From the NCBI GenBank assembly GCA_029547185.1, contig JAKPPU010000186.1:1-64000 (forward strand): DNA of 64,000 bases, in the 5' to 3' direction. The position numbers and the translations under genes are program-made. The first letter of the stretch is position 1, and each line of letters begins with the position of its first letter. The notes beneath the pieces are model-generated. The model saw only the letters and a list, made by a program, of their open reading frames with translations. It had not been told where the DNA came from and did not search any database. Shown here piece by piece: positions 46,542-54,554 of this stretch. Source of the stretch: Deltaproteobacteria bacterium (GTDB taxonomy: Bacteria; Desulfobacterota; Desulfomonilia; UBA1062).

Positions 46542-47093
46542 TCAAATATAGCAGTTCCAGAATTCACCCTGCCGTATGGCCCGGATGATCGAATCTCTGT
46601 TTCTCCTCACTGCATCTACCTCAACCCACGCCCTTCCGATGCCCACTTTCGCATGCATATCGTCAGAGGCGATTTTTGGATATTGTATCTCGGGAACTTC
46701 GTACTCGCTGTGACGGAACCCTTTGGAGGTGATCTCGACCGCATCGATCGGATACGTCTGAGATATACCGCTCAACCTGTCCTGGATCTGATCGATCGGA
46801 AGGCCGTATTCGCCGAGGTGGTTCAGGATATAGAGCTCGTCGCTGTCTCCGGAAACCTTTCCCACGTGCAGGTAACCCTTCAGGAAGACCGTGAGCTCTA
46901 TGCCGTTGAATATTATCATGTCGGTCTTCACACCCGAGTACACTGCCAGATAATCCGGCTTGAGAAGATAGTCGTGATCAGTGAAAGCGATGAAATCATA
47001 CCCTCTTTCCTCATAAGCATCGGCAACCTCTTGCGGCGTCAGTTTACCGTCCGAGCAGGTCGTATGAGTATGGAGACAACCCTTCAAAACCAT
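46542..47093 (-). CDS. PHP-domain metal-dependent phosphoesterase
   Basis: About 183 residues. It starts KGCLHTHTTCSDGKLTPQEV and continues with YDFIAFTDHD, the first two PHP metal motifs; a late SDDMH gives the expected Asp/His pair. Small PHP proteins are phosphoesterases or metal-dependent hydrolases of varied use; the substrate is not known. The start is uncertain: ATG at 47093 is chosen, but GTG (47102) and TTG (47105) lie just upstream in frame. 118 bases separate it from the thiolase-like genes, so it may lead the same transcript. Confidence 0.82.
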   Translation of the reverse strand: MVLKGCLHTHTTCSDGKLTPQEVADAYEERGYDFIAFTDHDYLLKPDYLAVYSGVKTDMIIFNGIELTVFLKGYLHVGKVSGDSDELYILNHLGEYGLPIDQIQDRLSGISQTYPIDAVEITSKGFRHSEYEVPEIQYPKIASDDMHAKVGIGRAWVEVDAVRRNRDSIIRAIRQGEFWNCYI

Positions 47094-47538
47094 CGTGAGC
47101 ACCAACCAGGTGAATGAGTGAACCGTCTATCGCCCAACAAACACATCATGCCATCTTTCTTTTGGCAAGTCAACCAATTAATTGGACGGCCAACCAATTT
47201 CAGAAGATCATTCTTCTTCGTTGGGATAAGATCCTCAATTAATTAAAACTTATTTGAATTTTAAAAATCAGCAAAACTTCTATTACAAAACCAACGGCGA
47301 CTTCATGAAAGATCTCAAAGTCAGTTATTGCTTTTGTGATACTGACTTACATTATTATCAAATTTCAAAACAAAATCCTAGATAATTTTTTAGTTTTTTA
47401 AAGACTTTTCGATTTCTGCCCCCTACCCCGTCATCATGCCTGGATGTCTCCGGCAGGCAGAAAAGAATTGACAATGACAAGATCGGAGGCGTTTGATATA
47501 CACTCCTGGCAAGAGGAGAGATACGGCAGGTTGAAAAC
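47094..47538. other. AT-rich divergent regulatory region
   Basis: Between the PHP/catabolic operon (minus) and resB (plus). Base composition is much more AT-rich than the genes, most so at 47200-47400. It contains the shared operator-like element at 47178-47197 and the perfect 12-bp palindrome CCAATTAATTGG (47174-47185). No gene was recognised. Confidence 0.6.
47178..47197 (-). promoter_or_regulatory. Shared operator-like element, copy B
   Basis: Minus-strand TTGGTTGGCCGTCCAATTAA, matching 16 of 20 bases of copy A at 26070-26089. AACCAATT also occurs twice here as a direct repeat (47172-47179 and 47192-47199). It lies about 85 bases before the PHP gene. Likely a regulator site common to the acyl-CoA ligase gene and the catabolic operon. 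Confidence 0.45.
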
Positions 47539-48711
47539 GTGAAACAGGCTTCAAGCACGGATTACAAAAAGACGGCAAACAATGGTAACGGCTTGCCGGG
47601 TAGGCTCTCTTCGCTGAAGCTCGCGATAACGCTTCTCTTCTTCATCACAGCGCTCTGCCTGGTCGGGACCGTGTTCCCCCAGAGGGACGGATACGTCTCT
47701 TATGGACACGGCCTCGTATCTTGGATTTCGTCCCTGCTCAGCCCTTATGGCATCTTCCATTCGATCTGGTTCATGGGTGCAGGGCTTCTCCTTTGCATAA
47801 ACCTCATCCTGTGCATGTGGAAGAGGGCGCATCTCAAGAGGAGAAGCCTTCTCATGCTGCTCCTCCATGGCAGCATCCTTCTCGTCATCGCGGGGTACGG
47901 CCTCGGCTTCATGAGCCTGGACGGCTTCATGGAGATACCCGAGGGATCGACGGTTTCCAGGGTAATGCTGAAGAACGGCTCCTCGCAGGATCTCGGATTC
48001 TCCGTGAGGTGCGACCGTTTTGCCGCCGACTATTACCCAAACGGCATGCCCAAGGAATATATATCGGATCTTTCCTTCATCAGGGACGGCCAGGTAGCCA
48101 GCCGGGCACAGGTGAAGGTAAATCACCCTGCCAGCTTCTCCGGCATCAACTTTTATCAGGAGAGCTTCAACCAGTCGCCTGCCTCTGCCATCATAACCGT
48201 TTCGGACGGGCAGAAAAAGATGGTGCTCAAGGCATCGGAAGGAGACATCCTCCCCCTGCCGTCCGGAGACACCCGCGTCCGCGTGGTGAAGATCTGGAGC
48301 AATCTCATGCATGCAGGCCCTGCTGTGAAGCTCCTGATCGAAGGCCCTTCCGGAGGTCGATACCTGTGGGTGTTCAGGGATATCGATGCAATCAAGAGCA
48401 GGGTCCCCGACCTCTTCGAGAGAATGCCCCAGTTCGATCCTTCAGGCTTCAGGCCCTACACGTTCTCATGTGAGCAGACAGGGACATCATATACCACCGG
48501 CATCGGAGTGAAGCATGATCCGGGCACCCCTCTGGTGGGCGCAGGCGGGCTCCTCTTTCTCATCAGCCTCCTTCTCGTATTTCTCCTCCCCCGAACCAGC
48601 CCGGGCGTTCAATCATCATCTTCAGGCGGGAACCCTTCACCCGCGCTTGTCGAGAGAAGCGCTTCGGATACAGTTCACAAAAAGGCTCAGGCCACGGGGT
48701 GTGATTCATGA
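47539..48711 (+). CDS. resB: Cytochrome c maturation protein ResB
   Basis: System II cytochrome c biogenesis protein, 390 residues, working with CcsA/ResC to move haem across the membrane and attach it to apocytochromes. Four membrane segments: LKLAITLLFFITALCLVGTVF (about 26-46), IFHSIWFMGAGLLLCINLIL, LLMLLLHGSILLVIAGYGL, and a C-terminal LLFLISLLLVFLLP. A large periplasmic loop (about 125-345) lies between the third and fourth. The start is GTG. It overlaps ccsA by 4 bases. The neighbouring multihaem cytochromes are obvious clients. Confidence 0.9.
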   Translation: MKQASSTDYKKTANNGNGLPGRLSSLKLAITLLFFITALCLVGTVFPQRDGYVSYGHGLVSWISSLLSPYGIFHSIWFMGAGLLLCINLILCMWKRAHLKRRSLLMLLLHGSILLVIAGYGLGFMSLDGFMEIPEGSTVSRVMLKNGSSQDLGFSVRCDRFAADYYPNGMPKEYISDLSFIRDGQVASRAQVKVNHPASFSGINFYQESFNQSPASAIITVSDGQKKMVLKASEGDILPLPSGDTRVRVVKIWSNLMHAGPAVKLLIEGPSGGRYLWVFRDIDAIKSRVPDLFERMPQFDPSGFRPYTFSCEQTGTSYTTGIGVKHDPGTPLVGAGGLLFLISLLLVFLLPRTSPGVQSSSSGGNPSPALVERSASDTVHKKAQATGCDS

Positions 48712-49511
48712 GCAGCGGGACCATCATCGGCATAGTGACCTTTGTCTATCTCGGGACGTTCTCTCTGATGCTCGTGGGCCAGATCCTGGATAAAAAGGGA
48801 TTTCAAAACGCTGCCCTCTTCGGCGCCGGGGGAGGATTTCTCCTCCATGGAGCGGGGATTCTCTCCCGGTGGTATGAATCATATTCTCTGGGAGTCGGTC
48901 ATGTGCCCCTGTCGAACTTTTATGAGTCCCTGGTCTTCTTTTCCTGGGCGATCGTTCTCATTGCCTTCTTGAGCATCAGGGGAGAGGCCAGGAACAGGGT
49001 ATTGACCTTCATCATGCCCGCAGCAGCACTGATGCTCGGATATGCCTCGTTCTCGACCGGCGTCGAGAGCGACATCCAACCCCTGGTCCCGGCGCTCAAG
49101 AGCAACTGGCTCGCCATCCATGTCATCACCTGTTTTCTGGGCTATTCATCTTTCGTGGTGGCGTCGGTATCCGGCTTTTTCCTGTTGAGAAACGGCCATG
49201 CCTCCCCTGAGGCACACCCGACAGGAACCGTTTTCTACCGGTGCGTGATGATCGGGTTCATCTTTTTCACCGTGGGGATCCTGACCGGCTCGGTATGGGC
49301 GCAGGTAGCCTGGGGAAGATACTGGGGCTGGGACCCGAAAGAAACCTGGGCTCTCATCACCTGGCTCATCTATGCAGCCGTGCTTCACGAGAGAATCAGA
49401 AAAGGCAGGGCAACGAAGGGGGTTGCCGTGATTGCCCTGATCGGGCTTGTGAGTGTTCTGTTCACCTATTTCGGGGTAAACTACCTACCCGGCCTGCACA
49501 GCTATCTCTGA
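48708..49511 (+). CDS. ccsA: Cytochrome c biogenesis protein CcsA/ResC
   Basis: Membrane haem-handling protein of 267 residues with about eight hydrophobic segments. The tryptophan-rich WWD-type motif is WGRYWGWDPKETWALITW (about 203-220), and the conserved histidines lie in LAIHVITC and LPGLHSYL. It would present haem with ResB to CxxCH proteins in the periplasm. The start overlaps the resB stop (ATGA), so the two are translated together. Confidence 0.93.
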   Translation: MSSGTIIGIVTFVYLGTFSLMLVGQILDKKGFQNAALFGAGGGFLLHGAGILSRWYESYSLGVGHVPLSNFYESLVFFSWAIVLIAFLSIRGEARNRVLTFIMPAAALMLGYASFSTGVESDIQPLVPALKSNWLAIHVITCFLGYSSFVVASVSGFFLLRNGHASPEAHPTGTVFYRCVMIGFIFFTVGILTGSVWAQVAWGRYWGWDPKETWALITWLIYAAVLHERIRKGRATKGVAVIALIGLVSVLFTYFGVNYLPGLHSYL

Positions 49512-49525
49512 GAAGGGAGCCGCGT

Positions 49526-49554
49526 GAGGGCGCGCAGCAGAACAGCGCGCCCTC
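49526..49554. terminator. Hairpin between convergent ccsA and cytochrome genes
   Basis: GAGGGCGCGC and its exact complement form a 10-bp stem with a 9-base loop in the 57-base gap between two convergent genes. There is no strong T run, so termination efficiency is uncertain. Confidence 0.6.
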
Positions 49555-49568
49555 TGCTCCGGTCATCC

Positions 49569-52070
49569 TTACATCGTCAGCACGGCCCAGAAGATGAGGA
49601 TGGTGAGGGAGAGGCCCAGGAGGACGGAAGCGATGCCGAAGATTCCGGCGAAGAGCTGGATGCCGGTGCCCGGCCCTTCGGTCTTGATCTCTTCGAGCCT
49701 ATTCTCCTTCACGATGCGCTCGTACTCGAGCGGCCGCTCGTGCTTGAGTGCCTCGAGCGTGTAGCTGCCCGTGAACACGTTCCTCTCCAGCGGAAACTTG
49801 TCCGGCACGATATGGTTGTTGAAGAAGTGGATCGTGAAGATGAACACCGCTGCCAGAAACGCCTCTTCAGAATGCGCCAGATGCGTGATGTTGATCATCC
49901 ACCCCGGCATGACGTACGAGGAGATCTCGGGTATCCACATGATCACCCCTGAGAGCCCGATGACGAACATGCCCCAGAACACCGCCATGAAGTCGAACTT
50001 CTCCCAGTAGGTCCACCGGTCGAACTTGGGCTTGTCCCCCTTGTTGAAGAACCACCGGAACATATTGAAGCAGTCCTCGAAATCCTTCCAGCGCGGGAAG
50101 AGCGAATCAGGCCCGAAGAGCCTCGATACCCACCCCTTGACCTTAAAGCCCGGGAAGAGGAACTTCACCGACAGCCAGCAGGTGAAGAGGAACAGCAGGC
50201 ACATCGTCCCCGCACTGATGCGGTGGATGAGCGCAGCTCCCTCGACGCCCCCCATGAGCGCCGTGAACACTCTCGCCCAGGACGCTTCGGGATACTTGAT
50301 CGGGAAGCCCGAGACCACCACCCCGAAGAAGGACAGGATCAACACCACGTGCATCACCCGATCCCTCAGAGTGAATCTCCTCACGTACTGTCTTCCCTCA
50401 TCCTCGGGCAGCTCGTGCTTAAGGATGCCTCCTCCCCTGATAAGGCAGCTCTTCTCCGCATAGGCCTTCCTCCACCACAGGATCGAGTGGACCCAGAAGA
50501 AGAGGAATACGCCCGCCAGGAGCGCGATCATGAACCTCTTCGTGAGGTAGAGCGAGAGGAACTTCTTCGGATTGTCCGGATCAGGGTGAGGAACGTAGGA
50601 GACGAACCGCTTGTGGAAGCCGGTATGGCACTTCCCGCAGGTCTTCACGAGGGCTTCCGTGCTCAAGGCCGATGACGGGTTGCTTGACGGCAGGATGTTG
50701 TGGGCGAGGTGGCAGTCCGCGCACCCTGCAACCTTGTCGGTGTAGCCCAAGCTCCTGGCCTTGCCGTGATAGGTCTCGCCATAGGCTTTCACTGCCATGG
50801 GGAACACGCCGTAGCGGCCTGCCGCTCCTCCTTCCTTGTGGCAGGAGATGCACAGGTCGGTGTAGTACGTTCTCTTGTCCGCCATACCCTTGTCCGTCTT
50901 CGCAAAGGCCTTCATATCGTGAGCCCCATGGCAGGTGGTGCACGATGCGGCATCAGAGTTCCCTGCGAGGAGCTTCGCGGTGTGGCCCTTGTTCACGTAT
51001 TTGTCCTTGTCGCTGTGGCACTTCAGGCAGGTCGCGATGCCTGTCCCGGCATCCGCCTTTTCCTTCTTCACGCTATCAGCCTCACCGGGGTGGATATCCG
51101 TATGGCACTGCAGGCAGGAGAGCTTTGCGTTGAGAGCGTGAGCGCTCTTGGCATACCTCTTCTCGATCTCCCGGTGGCAGACCCCGCAGGAGATAAGTGC
51201 GGGCTTCTGCTCTTTCTTCATGTGCCGGGCGAGGTCGGTTATGCCGGTATGGCAGGTCGTGCAACTCAAGGCCCCGTGAGAGGATTGAGTAAAGTGTTTC
51301 GTGTACGTGGGCCCTGAGTGGCACGAGGTGCAGTCCGCCATCGATGGAGGTGACAACGGCGAGGCTGCTTTTGCCTTCATCTTTACGATCTTCGGGGAGG
51401 AAGCTTCCCTGGGGTGCATGCCTCCGTGGCACTGGGAGCAGGAGAACTTCTTCACGCTCGCATGCATGCCCTGCTTTACGATATCCTTGTGGCAGGTCAG
51501 GCAGGAGGCCGTCTCGACCGATTGGCTCCCCTGCATGTGCTTGGGGATATCACTCACGCCCTTGTGGCAAGCCGTGCACTCGAGCTTGCCGTGCTTCGTG
51601 CTCGAGAAATGCTTCGTATACTCCGGCTTCGCATGGCACGCCGTGCAGGTCGGCGCAGGACTCGTCGACTTCGCCGCCGATGCCTTGTCCGATGACTTTG
51701 CGGCTGATGCCTTCGCATCGGAAGCCCTTGAGGACGGTGCCGGCAAGGGCATCTTCATCTCGGCATCCTTGCCGGGAGCCTCCGGTGTCTTCGTGCCGGA
51801 CGATCCGCCCGAGAGCATCCCCTCGTGGATCGATATGAATTTATCGGATAAGGGGACCTTATCCTTGCCGTGGCACATCAGGCACTGCTTATACATCATC
51901 CCCTTCGTGTCGGGATGCGTCTCCGGCAGCACCCGCTTTCCCGCATGACACGAGGTGCAGTCGGCCGCTCCTGCAGAAGCGCAGATCAGCAGAATGCCTA
52001 TGCCGCTGATCAAGGTGAGGGTGAAGAGCTTTTTGAAGATCCCCGACCGGGAGTGACGGTGAATAACCAC
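49569..52070 (-). CDS. 15-haem cytochrome c fused to a membrane cytochrome b domain
   Basis: 833 residues. GTG at 52070 is chosen because GGAGGT stands 6 bases before it and a signal peptide follows directly (LFTLTLISGIGILLICASAGA); the frame opens 48 bases earlier. Fifteen CxxCH motifs follow between about residues 20 and 480, then about six membrane segments from about 500 (MIALLAGVFLFFWVHSILWW ... SLTILIFWAVLTM). Histidines fit b-haem ligands (RVMHVVL, ALIHRISAG, ITHLAHSEE, FTIHFFNNH). It probably links the quinone pool to periplasmic electron carriers. An Ala/Lys/Ser-rich spacer separates haems 2 and 3. Last gene of the molybdoenzyme operon. Confidence 0.9.
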   Translation of the reverse strand: MVIHRHSRSGIFKKLFTLTLISGIGILLICASAGAADCTSCHAGKRVLPETHPDTKGMMYKQCLMCHGKDKVPLSDKFISIHEGMLSGGSSGTKTPEAPGKDAEMKMPLPAPSSRASDAKASAAKSSDKASAAKSTSPAPTCTACHAKPEYTKHFSSTKHGKLECTACHKGVSDIPKHMQGSQSVETASCLTCHKDIVKQGMHASVKKFSCSQCHGGMHPREASSPKIVKMKAKAASPLSPPSMADCTSCHSGPTYTKHFTQSSHGALSCTTCHTGITDLARHMKKEQKPALISCGVCHREIEKRYAKSAHALNAKLSCLQCHTDIHPGEADSVKKEKADAGTGIATCLKCHSDKDKYVNKGHTAKLLAGNSDAASCTTCHGAHDMKAFAKTDKGMADKRTYYTDLCISCHKEGGAAGRYGVFPMAVKAYGETYHGKARSLGYTDKVAGCADCHLAHNILPSSNPSSALSTEALVKTCGKCHTGFHKRFVSYVPHPDPDNPKKFLSLYLTKRFMIALLAGVFLFFWVHSILWWRKAYAEKSCLIRGGGILKHELPEDEGRQYVRRFTLRDRVMHVVLILSFFGVVVSGFPIKYPEASWARVFTALMGGVEGAALIHRISAGTMCLLFLFTCWLSVKFLFPGFKVKGWVSRLFGPDSLFPRWKDFEDCFNMFRWFFNKGDKPKFDRWTYWEKFDFMAVFWGMFVIGLSGVIMWIPEISSYVMPGWMINITHLAHSEEAFLAAVFIFTIHFFNNHIVPDKFPLERNVFTGSYTLEALKHERPLEYERIVKENRLEEIKTEGPGTGIQLFAGIFGIASVLLGLSLTILIFWAVLTM

Positions 52071-52074
52071 GGTG

Positions 52075-52299
52075 CTACCTCCGAGCGATGAATAGAATGA
52101 TTTTCTTTCCTGGCCCATGGAGAGCTCGAAGCCTGAACAACGATTGATCGGCCATAAATAATTTCTTCTCGTGTAAAGGGTCAGCGGCGATCAACTTGCC
52201 GCTGGGCTTCAACATCTCGTATACGACCTTTGTCTTTGCATCATGCGCCCCGGCGATGCATCCGAAGACCGGACAGCCGGAGCATCGTGTCGCTTCCAA
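52075..52299 (-). CDS. Small cysteine-containing ORF upstream of the 15-haem cytochrome
   Basis: 74 codons with an N-terminal CSGCPVFGC pattern and a basic, hydrophobic end (KKIILFIARR). Its TAG stop lies in the spacer between the cytochrome's GGAGGT and GTG, so translation would be coupled to it. A relative lies at the same position before the second cytochrome gene, but frameshifted. No family is recognised. Its own ribosome site is not obvious, and it could be translated only from an internal ATG (MADQSLF). Confidence 0.45.
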   Translation of the reverse strand: MEATRCSGCPVFGCIAGAHDAKTKVVYEMLKPSGKLIAADPLHEKKLFMADQSLFRLRALHGPGKKIILFIARR

Positions 52300-52326
52300 G
52301 CTTATCAGACCTGTTGATCCACCCTG

Positions 52327-52674
52327 TCACTTTGCCTTCTGCAAAGAGGCGGACGCCGCAGATGTTCTTACCTTGCCTGAGGCCTCGGGAGCTTTCGAGC
52401 TGGACGACCCTCCCGAGAGCATCTGCTCGTGGATGGACATGAACGTGTCGGACAGGGGGGCCTTGTCCTTGCCGTGGCACATAAGGCACCCCTTAATGGT
52501 CATGTCCTTGGTGTCGGGATGGTTCCCCGGCAGCACCTGCTTGCCGGCATGGCACGAGGTGCAGTCGGCCGCTCCTGCAGGAACGCAGAAGATCAGAACG
52601 GCCACACCGAAGGTTACTGTGAGGAACAAAATATGTTTGAGAATTCCTGATCGAGAGTGACAGTGAATAATCAC
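52327..52674 (-). CDS. Small di-haem cytochrome c, paralog of the N-terminus of the 15-haem protein
   Basis: 115 residues from a GTG that follows GGAGGTAGCGCT. Signal peptide ILFLTVTFGVAVLIFCVPAGA, then CTSCH and CLMCH. It closely matches the first 100 or so residues of the large cytochrome (DCTSCHAGK, HPDTK, CLMCHGKDK, MLSGGSS) and stops where the spacer of that protein begins. It is thus a partial tandem duplicate that remains open. It may act as a small periplasmic electron carrier between the molybdoenzyme and the large cytochrome. Confidence 0.8.
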   Translation of the reverse strand: MIIHCHSRSGILKHILFLTVTFGVAVLIFCVPAGAADCTSCHAGKQVLPGNHPDTKDMTIKGCLMCHGKDKAPLSDTFMSIHEQMLSGGSSSSKAPEASGKVRTSAASASLQKAK

Positions 52675-52678
52675 AGCG

Positions 52679-52905
52679 CTACCTCCAAACGATGAGTAAA
52701 CTGTTATTTCTTTTTTCTGCTTCATGCCGATCCCGGGGGCTGAACAGCGTTTGTCCAGCCATAAGATAGTTTTCCTGTGAAGGATCATCAGCTGCTCATG
52801 CGCCGCCGGCCCTTGGTCGTTTCCTGTATGATCTCTTCCCTTGCATCATGCATTCCAGCGATGCACCCGAAGACAGGACAGCCGGAAAAATTGCGTTGCC
52901 TCCAT
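52679..52905 (-). pseudogene. Frameshifted copy of the small cysteine ORF plus mini-ORF
   Basis: From ATG at 52905, MEATQ leads into a run of five T (52886-52890 on the plus strand). Removing one T restores a frame with SGCPVFGCIAGMHDAREE, matching the intact ORF at 52075-52299, and ending in TGA at 52788-52790. Further on, ATG at 52762 opens 27 codons (MAGQTLFSPRDRH...), matching the end of the intact copy and closing with TAG inside the ribosome site of the di-haem gene. The unit looks like a decayed duplicate. Confidence 0.5.
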
Positions 52906-53044
52906 GCTTGACAGATCGGTTAGCTGTCATGCCAGGAATCCGGCATGCATTCGGATCCTTAAATATTGGGAAAATTCTTAAATTGTATGGAAAATTTTAT
53001 AAGCTCCCAAGATTCTTCAATCCGATAGCCCTGCCGGAAGGGGT

Positions 53045-53695
53045 TTATGCCGGACCCGAGAACAACGCCGTCATGACCTTTGCCACACTCTGATAAAAGC
53101 GTGTCTTGGAATGCTTGCCGAGGTTGGCGGCAACGGTCAGTGCGAACCTGCGAAGGTGCTCGTCGAGGGTCCTTCTCTGAAGCTCCACGGCATAGTCCGT
53201 GATTCTGCTGTCGCCCGCCTTGATGCCCTCCACCTCCTTGAAGCACAGGAAGGACATGAACTCGAGCTCGACAGCGATGTGGTCGGGAGGGAGCCTGAAA
53301 TCCTCTTCCACTTTCAGCCCGGCTTCGTAGTAAAGGCGCGCGATGCTGAAGGTCGACTCGTCGAAGAGCTTTCCCTCGTTGTACACGGACTCGAAGAGAT
53401 AGACCAGCCGGTGCGGCTTCGAGGCGAAGCACATCCATGTGTAGTCTCTTTCCAGCTCCAGGAGCAGGGATTTCTCGTCGGCATCGGGAGGGTATTCTTT
53501 CCGAAGTGTTTCCAGGCAGTCGCTGAGCCCCGTGATCCCGAGAGCATCGAGAGTATCAAAGGTCTCTCTCAGGTAATCGCCCCGGCAGAGGCCCTTCACG
53601 AGCTCTCCGTCAGGGTAATTGAGAGCCTGGGCCAGGAGGGAGTAGAGAGCTGCCCTCGCTGCCGCACGCCCCAGATGTTCTCCTGATTGGGTCAT
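53045..53695 (-). CDS. TorD-family molybdoenzyme chaperone
   Basis: 216 residues, all helical, of the TorD/DmsD family of cytoplasmic chaperones that bind the Tat signal of a molybdoenzyme and help cofactor insertion. Features: AALYSLLAQALNYPDGEL near the start, ERDYTWMCFASKPHRLVYLFES in the middle (described as YTWMCF and PHRLVYLFES), and PPDHIAVELEFMSFLC, the family's most conserved part. The start is MTQSGEHLG; the frame is open 40 codons earlier without good signals. Encoded between the iron-sulfur subunit and the cytochromes, so its client is the 856-residue molybdoprotein. Confidence 0.88.
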   Translation of the reverse strand: MTQSGEHLGRAAARAALYSLLAQALNYPDGELVKGLCRGDYLRETFDTLDALGITGLSDCLETLRKEYPPDADEKSLLLELERDYTWMCFASKPHRLVYLFESVYNEGKLFDESTFSIARLYYEAGLKVEEDFRLPPDHIAVELEFMSFLCFKEVEGIKAGDSRITDYAVELQRRTLDEHLRRFALTVAANLGKHSKTRFYQSVAKVMTALFSGPA

Positions 53696-53829
53696 TGTCA
53701 CATCCCGTTCTTTCTGCCATGCACAGCCTTCATCAGGCATGTGCATCACGTCTGCGGAACGGCGGGATGGAACGGGCAGAACGGCAAAGAACACCGTCCT
53801 GCCCGGCCATCGCAACCTTTCCTGTTTGC

Positions 53830-54543
53830 TTACTTTTTAGCCTTCTGGTCCTTTTCCTCGGCTTCCACGAGGGCCCTTCTCTCGCTGAACTTCTTGAGCC
53901 CTCCGACTGCCACTGCTGCTATTGCCATGGGAATGCTGGGGATATCGCGCATGGAGATACCCTTGCCGATGTTTTTCGCCGCGACCTGCGGATAGCCGAA
54001 CTTGACCGGCTCGTTCTTGGCCAGGACGAAAAGGTGGGTGCCGCCGTTTTCCTTCGCGCCGTAGATCTTCAGCTTGTTCTTCGCGGCCAGCCCCTTGGCC
54101 TTCGCGAGGATCTCCCGGTATTCGCCGAACTGCAGGGCGCCCGTGGGGCAGATCTCCACGCAGGCCGGCGGCTTGTTCTCGCCCACCCGGTGTGCACACA
54201 TGCTGCACTTGACTATCTTCTTGGTGGCTGCATCGAACTGGGGCACGTGGAACTTGCACGACCGCACGCAGTTCTGACAGCCGATGCACTTGTTCTTATC
54301 GTAGAGGACCTGGCCGGATTCCGACTTGGTCAGGGCCTGGACGGGGCAGTTGGCTACGCAGTCCGGGGCAAGGCAGTGCATGCACCGTTTCTGGTACAGA
54401 CCCTCGTCGTTGATCTGGACAAAGGTTCTAAAAAGGCCTTTGGCCGCCTGGTCATGATATCTGAATTCCTGGATACACCGGTACGCACAGGAATTGCAGC
54501 CTGTGCAGTATGTTGTATCCAGCATTATGGCGTATTCTTTCAT
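53830..54543 (-). CDS. DmsB/PsrB-like four-cluster ferredoxin subunit
   Basis: 237 residues. Four cysteine groups for [4Fe-4S] clusters: CTGCNSCAYRC (13-23), CMHCLAPDCVANC, CIGCQNCVRSC and CSMCAHRVGENKPPACVEIC. A C-terminal hydrophobic helix (IPMAIAAVAVGGL) may anchor it. It lies 11 bases after the molybdopterin subunit, and it would carry electrons between that active site and the cytochromes. No NrfD/DmsC-type membrane subunit is encoded here; the b-type cytochrome probably takes that role. Confidence 0.93.
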   Translation of the reverse strand: MKEYAIMLDTTYCTGCNSCAYRCIQEFRYHDQAAKGLFRTFVQINDEGLYQKRCMHCLAPDCVANCPVQALTKSESGQVLYDKNKCIGCQNCVRSCKFHVPQFDAATKKIVKCSMCAHRVGENKPPACVEICPTGALQFGEYREILAKAKGLAAKNKLKIYGAKENGGTHLFVLAKNEPVKFGYPQVAAKNIGKGISMRDIPSIPMAIAAVAVGGLKKFSERRALVEAEEKDQKAKK

Positions 54544-54554
54544 GCTTCATCACC

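Noticed and set aside
52010..52080. Conserved block before both cytochromes considered as a c-di-GMP riboswitch
   Set aside because: Differences between the copies fall mainly at third codon positions of the signal-peptide frame and no riboswitch core was found, so coding conservation explains it.
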